Source: Symbiodinium natans
Taxonomy: Eukaryota; Sar; Dinophyceae; Suessiales; Symbiodiniaceae
Length of the DNA: 48,805 nt
Direction of reading: 5' to 3'
Assembly: GCA_905221605.1 (NCBI GenBank)
Contig: CAJNDS010000384.1
Coordinates: 105,001 to 153,805, forward strand
The translations under genes and the position numbers were made by a program. Positions within the stretch are counted from its first letter, which is position 1. Each line of letters opens with the position of its first letter. The notes under the pieces are model-generated. The model saw only the letters and a program-made list of their open reading frames with translations. It searched no databases and was not told where the DNA came from. Positions 8,196 through 17,654 of the stretch are shown piece after piece.

Positions 8196-9729
8196 CTTAT
8201 GGCTCCATTGTGGAGGGCATTTCTCGGGCCGCCTGCTCGGAGTTCTTTTCTCGCGGTAGATGCACGTTTCGTTCAATCGCTCAGTGAATGCATGCATTCG
8301 CTCACTGGTTCGCTTCTTTATAAGTCACTCACTAATTCTCTTCACTTAATATTCATACCGCGTGCATGAAATGAATTTATTATTGGCACGCGAGGTTAGA
8401 ACCATAGCAAGAATATTATTATCAATAATAATAATCGTGTTCGTTTCACTCACTGATTTATTACGAAAAGTGTGAACAAGTGAACAATACTCAAAACATT
8501 CTCGACTAAACAAATCCTCAATCATAAGCTGTGTCCTGATGCTCGCTCAAAGACCCAGCGAAATACAGTAGGTTTAGTGGATATTTTGCAGCACATATAA
8601 TGTTATTTATTAACGGGCTAATTTTATCAATGCAATCCAAGGCGTGAAAGAACGCGCGATTGTTTTTTTAAATTTACTAGCCCGTACAGTTCCCTCATGT
8701 ATTCACTCACTGCAGTCTATTATTATTACTGTGTATCGCGGGCTCACGAAAAGGCGTACATCATGCCCGTGTAAAAAGCCCGTTCCGTTCACTCGTGAAT
8801 GACGTTCGCTTGTTCATGAATTCACGTCGCTTTCTCATTCACTCAGTCTCATTGGCGTGTTCAGGATGGACCTGTTTCGGTTGCCCCATGTTGCTCTATG
8901 TTTTCCGTGTTTCAACTGGCGAGCCAGTCGCTGCTCTAACTATATACGTCGTTTAGTCATTTCACCATTCTCGCAAGGGGCCTTCCATTTTGTCATCTTT
9001 AATATGGGCTATGTCACATGTTTGTGAAAATTGCTCAGCAAGGTCATGGCTGGTCATGTTTTATCAGTTCGTCAATCTCCCATAGCATGGTTGCTTGACA
9101 ACGCTGCAATTTGACGTTGTGCATTTGCAAACGATAGCTTGACGAAGCGCAGCCGTTTCAAGGCATAACCGTGTGAGTGCTATGTGTTGAAACGCAGCAC
9201 AGACAGCATTCACAAGTTTTGTCACTCGCACACTGACAGCTCTTTCTTTAAATGAATTCTTGTTGGATGTCCTGTGATGGGGTGTGGTGCCCAGAATTTG
9301 GGGAAGTTGAGTATTGCAGCGAAGAGGGATCACAGCAGGTTTCATGCCTTCCCTTTGGCGCCTCAGATCCTGCTGCCCAGGTATATTTACCATGAACGCC
9401 AATTAGGCGGCTTATGTGGTGTGATGCTGAGACAGATGCCAGATCCATGCGTGAGTGTTGGTAGGAACGCTTGTCCTGCAGCTTGTTGAGCTGCAGAGCT
9501 TCACATGAACAGTAAACAACGTGGACGTCAGCTCGCGTTTGCAGTGGGTCAAGGTGTGCATTGCCTCAACAACTTGCTGCAGGCAACTTTTCGACCCGCG
9601 GAACAAAGTTGTTTTCGATGCTTGAAGATGTTGAGTCGTGGGTACAAGATCTAGCTTCCCGACTGGTCTCATCCAGAGTGCATCGCTTTTCCTTATCTTA
9701 TACAGAGCTTTAAAGCTTCAGGTTGTTTA
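8196..9729. other. AT-richer non-coding stretch with cryptic ACTCACT repeats
   Basis: About 8280-8870 is AT-rich and scattered with related words (TTCACTCACT, CGCTCACTGG, TTCACTCGTGAATGACG, TCATTCACTCAG), a decayed simple repeat, plus an AATAATAATAATC-type run near 8430. From 8900 to 9729 I see no repeat and no convincing exon; the open frames around 9064-9489 lack protein character. Confidence 0.5.
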
Positions 9730-11020
9730 GGCACTATGGGTTTAGGGTTTCTCGGTGTCAGGGCAAGAGGGCTTCATCTGAATTTTGGGCCGAAAAAGGT
9801 TTGGCTGAAATTTTCGGCGTTAGGTTCAGGTTCTTCACAAAAGAGGTTTGAGCCAGCAAAGTTTAGTTGTTGCGACTTGGGCAATTGAAGTTTGGTCATG
9901 TCGCAGCTGCAAATGCTTGCAAGCTTTGAGTTTGATAATGACAACGGGCATGGCTGTTCATACGCGCAGTCCACGTCTACGCTGAGTGCGTGCTCTTGTG
10001 GCTTAGCAAGACTCTTGTTGCAGCCTGCTTCGCGTAAAGTAAAGTGTGGTCAGGGTCCCGTGTTTGGGCCGGGAGACCTTGCGGAGATTGGCGTGCACCT
10101 GGATCAGCAGGACTGGAAATGGACTGCCCTCTTCGTGATACTTTTTGGCTGAGTGTTTCGGCGAAGCAGTGTTCACCAATCTTCATGAAACTTCTCGCAT
10201 TCAGCTTGTTTGAAGGAGCGTGCGTTGGTCCGGACACAAAGCTCGAACAGCCAAGGCAGAGAGCAGCAGACTTAATTCATAAGCTCCAAGTGTTCTGACG
10301 CTGAGATGATCCCGTGCAACGCACAGGTGGTGCCGGCCTCGAAGGGCAACCTTACAATGTGCTGGGCTCACAACCACCATTTGCCTTTCGTTGAGCACAG
10401 TAGCCTTTGGAGATGCGGCTAGAGCCTCGAGCTCAGGTTGACAGTTCTGCAGATGGTGGGAATTTCAGCATTCAGGTGCAACGGTCAACTGCGAAGCAGC
10501 AATGTTTTGTGTAGTTCCACCGTGATGAATGAAGCATGATGGAATGAAGGTGTTGACAGTTGCGCTGGAGCGGTTCAAGCTCGACCTGGTGTCTTCCAGG
10601 CGTCAATGCGACAGCATGCCAGCGACTGTCAACAAACGTAGTCTGCTGTTTCGTGTCTTCGTCCGAATTGGTCTTTGCTTGAGTGCGGGGCGAGCGGGAA
10701 ACCTGTGCCCTGAGTCTAGCTTGCGAGTCGGAAGCCCAGTGGCGAGAGTCGGGGAATCAGGATACTCCTGACTTCAACTGCTTGACAGCACGACTCCTGG
10801 TTCGTCGGGTTAGGCGTTTCAGGAGGCAGGGATTTTCAGGCTTCCGCTTTGTATGGTCGGTTTAGGGTTTCTCGTGTCTAGGGTGTTTGCTTCTAGGACT
10901 CAAAAAATTGAAGGCTTCGGGTTTTGGGAAGAATCATTGTGTCCGGAGTTTTTTTTTTGGGCTTCTTGTTTATCGTTGAGCAGAAATTTGCAGCGATTGT
11001 GCCTCTTAGTACTAGATGTT
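9730..11020. other. Non-coding region with scattered GTTTAGGGTTTC words
   Basis: Isolated degenerate telomere-like words (GGGTTTAGGGTTTCTCGG near 9736 and GGTTTAGGGTTTCTCGTG near 10860) sit in unique sequence. Open frames here are short and unconvincing on both strands. No gene is called. Confidence 0.45.
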
Positions 11021-11222
11021 GAAGAATCTCTTTTGTTTCTGGGACAAGACGTGCTGGCAGAAACCTTTTTGTGAACATGCCCACAGCACTGGGATGTTCA
11101 GCGTGTTTGCGTTTATAAAACATGTTGCGGAAGAATGTCTGATGTTTCTGCAATCAGACGTGCTGCCACAAGTGTTCATGCCTTTTGAGATATGCCCAAA
11201 ACACTGTTATTTTCAGCGGTTT
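11021..11222. repeat. Diverged tandem duplication, 109-bp step
   Basis: Unit 1 starts GAAGAATCTCTTTTGTTTCT at 11021; unit 2 starts GAAGAATGTCTGATGTTTCT at 11130. Both continue with CAGACGTGCTG / AAGACGTGCTGGCA, GAACATGCCCACAGCACTG / GATATGCCCAAAACACTG and TTCAGCG. Similarity is clear but worn. Confidence 0.65.
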
Positions 11223-12430
11223 TTACCTCCTTCTACAACATACTAACCTGCACCAGCTATCATGTCCATGTCCAGGAAAGGGATTCGTGCTTAGCTTGCA
11301 GCTGTCTTAGCCTTCGAGTTTTCAGCGTTTCCAAGCCGAAGAAGCGGAGAACAACAACACACAAAAATAGACACCCCCAACATTGCGGAACCGACGTTCG
11401 TCATGCGTGTAGCTAAATCCTTGCATGGTGAGCTCTGCGTGGGGGTTGTTTAAGATTCAGGTTTTGAGGGTTTAGGGTGGAGACTTTCGGGCTTGCAAAT
11501 GCGGGTGGAGGGCTTTTCGGTTGGGATTTTGAGTTTTTCAGGGTGGAGGGTGATTGGGGTTTCGAGTTTGAGGGTTTGGGATTTCGGGTTGCAATTTAGC
11601 GGGATGATTGAGGCTGCAAGGGTTTAAGGGTTTCGAGGCTTTCGGGTTCAGGGTTTGGGGTTTCGTGTTTTTGGCGAAACAAGGGTTACACTACTTTGCT
11701 GAAGGGGACCAGCCAAAGTTTACTGCCTAAATCCTGCCGATGGTAGTTTCAAAGGTTCCAAACTTTGCAGGTTGAGTTGAGGTTTCAGGTCTAAGTTTGG
11801 ACGGTTAGGTGGCCCTGAGAGTTCGTTGCGTTCATTCAGATCAGTGAATTCGCTCTCTTGTTTTTTGTTTCAAATTGATTCAAATTGTTCGGACTCAGTG
11901 ACCTCCATTTTTGGTTGACATGATGCGGTAGTTTTCCGACTCGAGTTTCGGCTGGTCCGATTCGGTACTGCGTTTTCTGTCTGGCTCCTGTCTGGCCTTG
12001 CTCGCTTTTTGACTTGAGGTGCCTCCTCACTTGAAAATGCGGCAAGATCCGATCAGACAAAGAGGCAGTCAGATTGGGACGTATGATGCTGGTCAGGCAT
12101 CCTGACGTGAAGGACAAAATGCAGGACCGGCGGCGCAGTCCGAGTAAGGCTTGGCCATCTCCTGCATTGCGTCCTGGCAGCGGCCCAGGATCCCGACAGC
12201 GCCACCGAAGCATTTCTGTGTCGCACTCTCAACCTTGAGAAATTTGCAACGGAAGGGTTAGATCAAGTTAGATCAAGTTCTGCCTCCGTCTTCCCAAAGT
12301 TCAGCGTGTTGCATGCCCATGAGGCCAATATCGAGACCACTGGTTTGCCATTCGGAAGGCCTACTCCCAGCTCTGACTCTTCCGCTGTTCCCCTGAACCT
12401 TAGAAGCTTGGTTGTTGTACAATGTTTGTG
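11223..12430. other. Non-coding; G-rich degenerate telomere-like tract at 11455-11680
   Basis: 11455-11680 is a run of decayed GGGTTT words (GAGGGTTTAGGGTGGAG, GGGTTTGGGATTTCGGGTTG, GGGTTCAGGGTTTGGGGTTT) in one orientation. It may be a worn interstitial telomere array. The rest to 12430 shows no gene; a minus frame at 11836-12213 lacks domain signs. Confidence 0.5.
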
Positions 12431-12519
12431 TTTTAGGGTTTAGGGTTTAGGGTTTAGGGTTTAGGGTTTAGGGTTTAGGGTTTTAGGGTTTAGGGTTTAG
12501 GGTTTAGGGTTTAGGGTTG
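12431..12519. repeat. Interstitial TTTAGGG array
   Basis: About 12 near-perfect TTTAGGG units, with one extra T near 12481. TTTAGGG is the telomere type of plants and dinoflagellates. Unique sequence flanks both sides, so it is interstitial here. Confidence 0.95.
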
Positions 12520-13232
12520 CTGGGAGATCATGCTGTGTTGAATTCAAGTTTGTTTGCAGAAGCGCTGCCGGCTGTTTGTCAAAACATCCATGACTGCCGC
12601 TGCTTTGGCTCGCATGGGTAGCAATTCGGTACGGAGCGTGGCGTACGGGCCTTGGTCGGAGTAGGGGGTGACTCCAGCCACGTGAAGGTATTCACCATAG
12701 CTTTATGTCTATGAACCAAGTTTCTTGTCAAGCGACGAGCAGCATGTTACATTTCCGTGGTCAGTCATCGTGTTTGTGAACCAGTGTGTCTGCATGATTC
12801 CGTGCTGTGAGGGTGCGGCAAGAGAATGTTTGGTTGAGTAACGTTTCATCACATCAGTCAGCTGCCTCGTTTTCTGAGGCACAGCCCTTCTGTGGTCTTC
12901 AGGGGGCTCCCGGTACGGTAGCTCAGGGCACGGCACGGGGGGGCTGCACGGATACACGATGTTGTGCGGCGACTGCTGCGCTGGAAGCTTGGGGACTTGC
13001 CTGGCTATGCACTGGATGCGGACTGTCCGGCCCGAGAAGTCCAACCTTCCCCAGTGAAATAGATGTGGGAAGACTTTGCATGCGCAGTTAGAAACAGATG
13101 AAAGCATCAAGACTCAGATCCTTTGCTAAGCTTTCTTAACTTCAGCCAGGGCAGTTTGAAAGTGACAGTCCATCCTTGGAAGCGATGGGCTGGAGTCGGC
13201 CATAAGCGGTCAAAGAATGCCGACGACTTGAG
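12520..13232. other. Upstream region of the Ubl-RCC1 gene, no exon called
   Basis: No repeat. A minus frame at 12709-13110 (133 codons) and overlapping plus frames lack recognisable domains and are Pro/Cys-scattered. The stretch probably holds the promoter and 5' untranslated region of the gene at 13233. Confidence 0.35.
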
Positions 13233-14768
13233 ATGTCTTTGATGTCTGGCACGGAGGAATGTCCGGAAGACGCAGAGCACGTGCCGCCGGCAACGCCAGC
13301 AACGCCACCACCGCCGGCATCGCCAGAACTGCCAACGTCCATCTCGCTTCGGGTAGCACTGCTGAGTGGCGAAGCCACCAGAGTGACCGTGGATCCCCAC
13401 AGCACCATCCAAGTGCTTCGATCCAAAGTGCAGAAGGAACTTGGAATCCATGAACTTATCACTGCAGAGGGTCAGCTGCTGAAAGGGACAAGGGCCACCT
13501 TGCTGGACATAGGCTTGCAGGATGGAGATACTGTAACCGCCACAGTCAGGTATGCAACCTTGGTGTCTGGAAGGCTTTGCAGAGCCTTTGCCTTACTCCG
13601 CGGTGATGGTTCTGTGGTTTCTTGGGGTGAGAAAGTTGCGTGTGGTCAGTACAGCAGTGTTGCTCATGCCACGCTCGAAGGTGTTCAGAAGATACGGTGC
13701 TCCAGTGGAGCCTTTGCTGCTGTCTTAAGCGATGACTCCGTGGTTACTTGGGGTGACACAGCTTGTGGTGCTGACAGCACCTCTGTTGCGTCGCAGCTTC
13801 AGAACGTCCAGGATATGTCTGCTTCGGCCTTTGCCTTTGCTGCGATCCGACAAGACGGTAGCGTAGTAACCTGGGGCGATCGTCGCTTTGGTGGGGACAG
13901 CAGTAGTGTTCAGGAGCAGCTGGTGGATGTGAAGCATATTGCCGCCTCCGGACGTGCCTTTGCGGCCATTCGGGGTGACGGTGCAGTTGCTGCCTGGGGT
14001 AGTGAAGATTGCGGAGGAGATTGCAGCGAAGTGAAGGCTCTTCTGCAAGACGTCACGCAGGTCCATCACACGTATTCGGCCTTCGCAGCCATTCGGAGTG
14101 ATGGCAGTGTGGTCACCTGGGGTGACAAGCACGGCGGTGGTGACAGTAGTGCTGTCCAGTCCCAGCTTCGAGATGTCAGAAAAGTCCATGGTTCAAGCTA
14201 TGCTTTCGCTGCCATCCGAGGTGATGGAACTGTTGTAACTTGGGGATCGGCTGACTCAGGTGGTGACAGCTCTAGTGTTCAGGACAAGCTCAGGAACATC
14301 AAGGAGATCCAGGCCACCGACACAGCCTTTGCTGCAGTTCGAGGAGACGGCACCGTCGTCACCTGGGGAGGCCGGCATGGCTTCGGTCGAGGCGGCAACA
14401 GTGCCGCCGTGCAGACGCAGCTGCGCGATGTCCAGAAGCTTTCAGCTTCCGACGGAGCTTTCGCAGCAATTCTCGGAGATGGAAGCGTGATCACATGGGG
14501 AGATGAGGACTATGGAGGCGATTGCCAGGTGGTGCAGGAGCAGCTCTATGATGCTCGAGACATTCAGGGCTCGAACTCAGCCTTTGCCGTCATCCGTGGT
14601 GATGGTGGGGTGGTCACCTGGGGTGACAGGCAAGTAGGGGGTGACAGCAGTCTCGTCCAATCCCAGCTGCACGATGTCCACTGCACGTCGCTTCGCACCG
14701 CCAAGTTCTCCACCCAGGACAGGCATGAAGGTGCCACCCCAGAAGCTGCCATCGTCGAACCCAGTTAA
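13233..14768 (+). CDS. Ubiquitin-like domain + nine RCC1-like repeats, intronless
   Basis: 511 codons from ATG 13233 (second ATG at 13242) to TAA 14766-14768. After a Pro/Ala-rich leader (1-35), residues about 36-106 form a ubiquitin-like fold: ISLRVALLSGEATRVTVD, IQVLRSKVQKELGI, ITAEGQLLKGTRATL, LQDGDTVTATVR. Residues about 119-490 are nine repeats of about 41 residues with the core FAAIRGDGSVVTWGD, then GGDSSxVQxQLxDV. The xxGSVVTWG core is that of RCC1 / BLIP-II-like beta-propeller blades. Such proteins are often labelled HERC-like in dinoflagellates, but there is no HECT ligase domain here, so ligase activity is not supported. The likely role is protein binding; the cell location is unknown. 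No introns are seen, while nearby genes are split, so retroposition is possible. Confidence 0.88.
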   Translation: MSLMSGTEECPEDAEHVPPATPATPPPPASPELPTSISLRVALLSGEATRVTVDPHSTIQVLRSKVQKELGIHELITAEGQLLKGTRATLLDIGLQDGDTVTATVRYATLVSGRLCRAFALLRGDGSVVSWGEKVACGQYSSVAHATLEGVQKIRCSSGAFAAVLSDDSVVTWGDTACGADSTSVASQLQNVQDMSASAFAFAAIRQDGSVVTWGDRRFGGDSSSVQEQLVDVKHIAASGRAFAAIRGDGAVAAWGSEDCGGDCSEVKALLQDVTQVHHTYSAFAAIRSDGSVVTWGDKHGGGDSSAVQSQLRDVRKVHGSSYAFAAIRGDGTVVTWGSADSGGDSSSVQDKLRNIKEIQATDTAFAAVRGDGTVVTWGGRHGFGRGGNSAAVQTQLRDVQKLSASDGAFAAILGDGSVITWGDEDYGGDCQVVQEQLYDARDIQGSNSAFAVIRGDGGVVTWGDRQVGGDSSLVQSQLHDVHCTSLRTAKFSTQDRHEGATPEAAIVEPS

Positions 14769-15153
14769 TTTTCTATAAGGCCCACGTCTGAATTTTGAGA
14801 AAATTCTCGGTTTCACCCGCTACCTCAGCTCTCTTGTTTGGCGGCTTGCAGAGGAGTGAAAAAGATGAGTTGGCTACCGCAAGTAGTTGATTAATTCATG
14901 GAATGCTGCGCTGCATCTGGAACATCAGGTTGGAAGTGGTAGAGTGAGGTTGACAGGTTGCTAAAGCATTTCCCCAAGCAACATACTGTCGTATTGCCAC
15001 GGGTTCCTTGCGTCCGTTGATTCTCAGCCTAAGGCAAATGGAGCTGAGTTTCAAAGGCTCCGGGGCCATAAAGCGCCTTGGATCATCTTGGGTGGCATGG
15101 TGAACAGAAAGCTGGCAAGATGTCACTTGCAGCCACAACCGCTGTTGCAGTCG
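14769..15153. other. Spacer between two ubiquitin-like genes
   Basis: No exon recognised. It should hold the 3' end of the gene ending at 14768 and the promoter or first exon of the next ubiquitin-like gene. Confidence 0.35.
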
Positions 15154-15870
15154 ATGCAGAAAGCCATCATTGATACAAGGTCTTTCAAGCTTGGAGGGAT
15201 AGAAGCCTCATCGACGATCGGTGAGCTCAAAAAGAAATGCCAAGAGGACATGTCTTAAGCATTGAGAAGATGGACAGCGTAAGAGCAACTTGCCAATGGC
15301 CATGGTCATGAAGCATTCCTATCACTGTGTTGAGTGCTTAGTGTTGGAGGGTTAGTGGTCTTTGGCATGACATCAGCAACCGTGATGATGCAACTGCAGG
15401 AGTGCGGCTTGGACACATCGCAGCAAAGATTATTCCTGAAAGGCAAGTTGCTGAAGGCACGCATGTGAGGTAGGAAAAGGCTACTGTGTGTTTTCATCAC
15501 TTGGCTGACTTGACAGCATTGCTCTCAGCTTGATTCTTGATGGGCCGATGTGCTCCAAAAAACTATGCCGCATTCTTTGCGGCTATGATGGCCAGACCGT
15601 GTCGAAGTAGAGCTGCACATATCTGTCCATGTTGTCCATGTTGCCATCTTCCGTTGTGAGCCGCAGCGTGGGATGAGCTTCTGCCGGGGCACGAACCGTC
15701 CCTCACAGTTGCATGTATGACCGCGCCTCTACTCGAATTCTAGATCCCTGTACTATTGGAACAAGATCCGTCATGCTGCTGCTGTGCAGGACGAGGACAC
15801 CCTCGAGTCAGCCAAGATTAGCGACAAGTCGACCCTTTTCCTCGTGATGGGCTCAGCGAGAGCGGGCAGG
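15154..15870 (+). CDS. Ubiquitin-like domain split over three exons (N-terminus of the next gene)
   Basis: Exon 1 starts at ATG 15154 and ends at 15246: MQKAIIDTRSFKLGGIEASS then TIGELKKKCQE. Exon 2 is 15400-15456: ECGLDTSQQRLFLKGKLLK. Exon 3 begins at 15790: DEDTLESAKISDKSTLFLVM. Joined, these align with ubiquitin without gaps through KIQDKEGIPPDQQRL and the ...STLHLV strand, which fixes both splice junctions in phase 0. The donors are then GA (GAG|GACATG) and GC (AAG|GCACGC); both acceptors are AG followed by G. The end of exon 3 is uncertain (about 15858-15880). Downstream coding-like text (near 15890-15990 and VATAAPIVNPESVFQASKTS near 16051-16110) and the A20/AN1 exons at 16314-17654 follow in the same strand, so this may be the N-terminus of one Ubl-A20-AN1 protein. 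Confidence 0.75.
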
Positions 15871-16195
15871 ATGTCAGCCCAAAAGACTGCTTGGGTCAAG
15901 AGGGACCCTTGCACTTCTTGCAGACGCCTCGAGCAGGTGAAGGGAGCCTCAACTGCTTCTGGTGGTACAGAGGCGAAGGCCATGCTTGCTTCAGTCTTCG
16001 GTACTTAACTGTTGCCACCCCGACTCACTGGCAGCGGTCGGCTGGGGTCGTTGCGACAGCGGCGCCCATCGTGAATCCGGAATCAGTGTTCCAAGCCTCC
16101 AAGACGTCTTATCAGGAAGAAAAGAAAGAAGAGGAGCCTGCCGGCTCCTCGGAAGTGGGGCGCTGTGGCTAATGCTCTCGTTTCTTTCGTCGGCG

Positions 16196-16310
16196 ATACC
16201 TCCTCTGTCGACACTTCTCGGCTCTCGCCTGTTCCTCTCTTCTATCCAACCCCTCTTCCTCTCCTCTTCCCCTCCTCTGCCTCTCCATCTTCCTCTCCTC
16301 TGCCAATCGC
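16196..16310 (+). promoter_or_regulatory. Long polypyrimidine tract before the A20 exon acceptor
   Basis: Over about 110 bases the plus strand is almost all C and T (CCCCTCTTCCTCTCCTCTTC-like text) and ends TGCCAATCGCCAG, directly before the A20 exon. This is a textbook position for a splice acceptor tract, but its length is exceptional; it may also be a TCC-type microsatellite. Confidence 0.6.
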
Positions 16311-16313
16311 CAG

Positions 16314-17654
16314 TTGGTTCCGGTCCCCTGCCGCGGCGGGTGCGGATTCTGCGGCACCGCCAAGACCGACAACTACTGCACCGTGCTTGGCATGTGGCAG
16401 ACACTGTTTAATGAACATAGTACCGGGATCATTCATACACCACTCAGATTCAGGTTCAAAGTGCTACGCCGAGCGAAAGAAGAAAGAAGAGGAGACCGGC
16501 AAAGATGCGCGTGCTAGGAATGCCTCCCCGAACTTTTCGAGGTCCTGGGGCATGTCAAACTCTTTAAATTCAAACATGCTGCAACCCCCCTGCGCTCCTG
16601 ATTCATGTTGTGGGCTGCAGATGCTGCAGTCAGTACACACGCCGTGAAGACCATTGAAGTCCTTCTTCAGGAGGAGGAGGTGAAGGCAAAGAAAGAGAAG
16701 GAAGAGGCGGCTAAGGTTGAAGAGAAGAAAGAAAATCCTGAAGAGGCTGGCCTTTGCGACGCCAGGTCACGCACGAATGGAGCACACCGAGCGTGAATCA
16801 TGCGTGAATCATGTGTGAATCATGTGTGAATCATGTGTGAATCATGTGTGAATCATGTGTGAATCATGTGTGAATCATGTGTGAATCATCCGTGAATCTG
16901 CGTTGAGTGCGCTTGGGTCATTGTAGAGTGATCAGGTAGCTGAAGCCGTGCCTCGGGAAGAACAGAAGGAGCTCTGCACACATGCAAGCTCAGCAAGCCT
17001 TGTTCACCTGTCTCTGGAATGCTGCGTGAAGCAGGGTGTCAGGAGAATCTTATCCTTAAATTTCCACATCTGTTCCTGTTCATTCACGGCCTAGATGAGT
17101 TGCTGCTGATGCAGATTTGATGGTCCAGTGTCAAGCTCCGTTGACTGCTTATGAAGGACAAGACCAAGTGCTGGCACTGTGGTAAAAAGCCTCGATCTTG
17201 GTCCTGTCCAGACTGTTTGCGAAGCTTTGGACCCATTGTCGATCTTACATGCTTACACCTTGCCCTTTGGGTGCAAGGTGTGGTCTCACCGGCTTCGAGT
17301 GCCGCTGTGGCTACACCTTCTGCGGAAAGTGCAGACACGCAGAGGACACCTCAGGGCAATCTCGCACATGTTAACATGATCTCATCAATGACCCAAACAC
17401 TCGCCTCGCCGGCCAGTACATGACTGACACAGACCCACTGTCCGGAATCTGTAAAAGTGCACCTTTCATAGAGAGCCGATCTAGCCCCTAACCTGTTTGT
17501 TCAGGACCACAACTGCGATTTCGACCACAAGGGCAAGGGTCGAGAAATCCTCGCCAAGAACAACCCAAATATTTCCATTAAAGGCACCTATCAGCGGGCC
17601 TTCAAGTACAGCTGTCCATGGACTCTGAGCATCCCTGGGCTGAGCGTGAGCTGA
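16314..17654 (+). CDS. A20/AN1 zinc-finger protein (stress-associated/ZFAND type), split exons
   Basis: The A20 exon 16314-16382 reads LVPVPCRGGCGFCGTAKTDN then YCT, matching the C-x3-C-x11-C start of an A20 finger; its last Cys comes from the next exon (KCYAERKKKEEETGKDA, about 16459-16507). A charged linker exon follows (EEEVKAKKEKEEAAKVEEKK, to about 16750). The AN1 finger is built from 17157-17188 (DKTKCWHCGKK), 17278-17344 (CGLTGFECRCGYTFCGKCRH, AE) and 17505 onward (DHNCDFDHKGKGREILAKNN, P). Joined AN1 spacing is C-x2-C-x10-C-x1-C-x4-C-x2-C-x5-H-x-C; the sixth ligand, normally His, is Cys here. AN1 donors are GC and GA, in phase. In-frame stop at 17652-17654, though the true end may be an earlier donor. 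The A20 family binds ubiquitin and acts in stress responses. The exact A20/linker junctions are unresolved. Confidence 0.8.
16793..16898. repeat. 11-bp tandem repeat GTGTGAATCAT inside an intron
   Basis: About nine units of GTGTGAATCAT with GCGTGAATCAT and CCGTGAATC edge variants. It lies between the linker exon and the first AN1 exon. Confidence 0.9.

Noticed and set aside
12709-13110. 133-codon minus-strand gene upstream of the RCC1-like gene
   Set aside because: Pro/Cys/His-scattered text without secondary-structure pattern; likely chance in GC-richer DNA.
13195-13215. Relic of the dinoflagellate spliced leader upstream of the RCC1-like gene
   Set aside because: GGCCATAAGCGGTCAAAG only loosely resembles the leader's 3' half and needs gaps; not distinguishable from chance.
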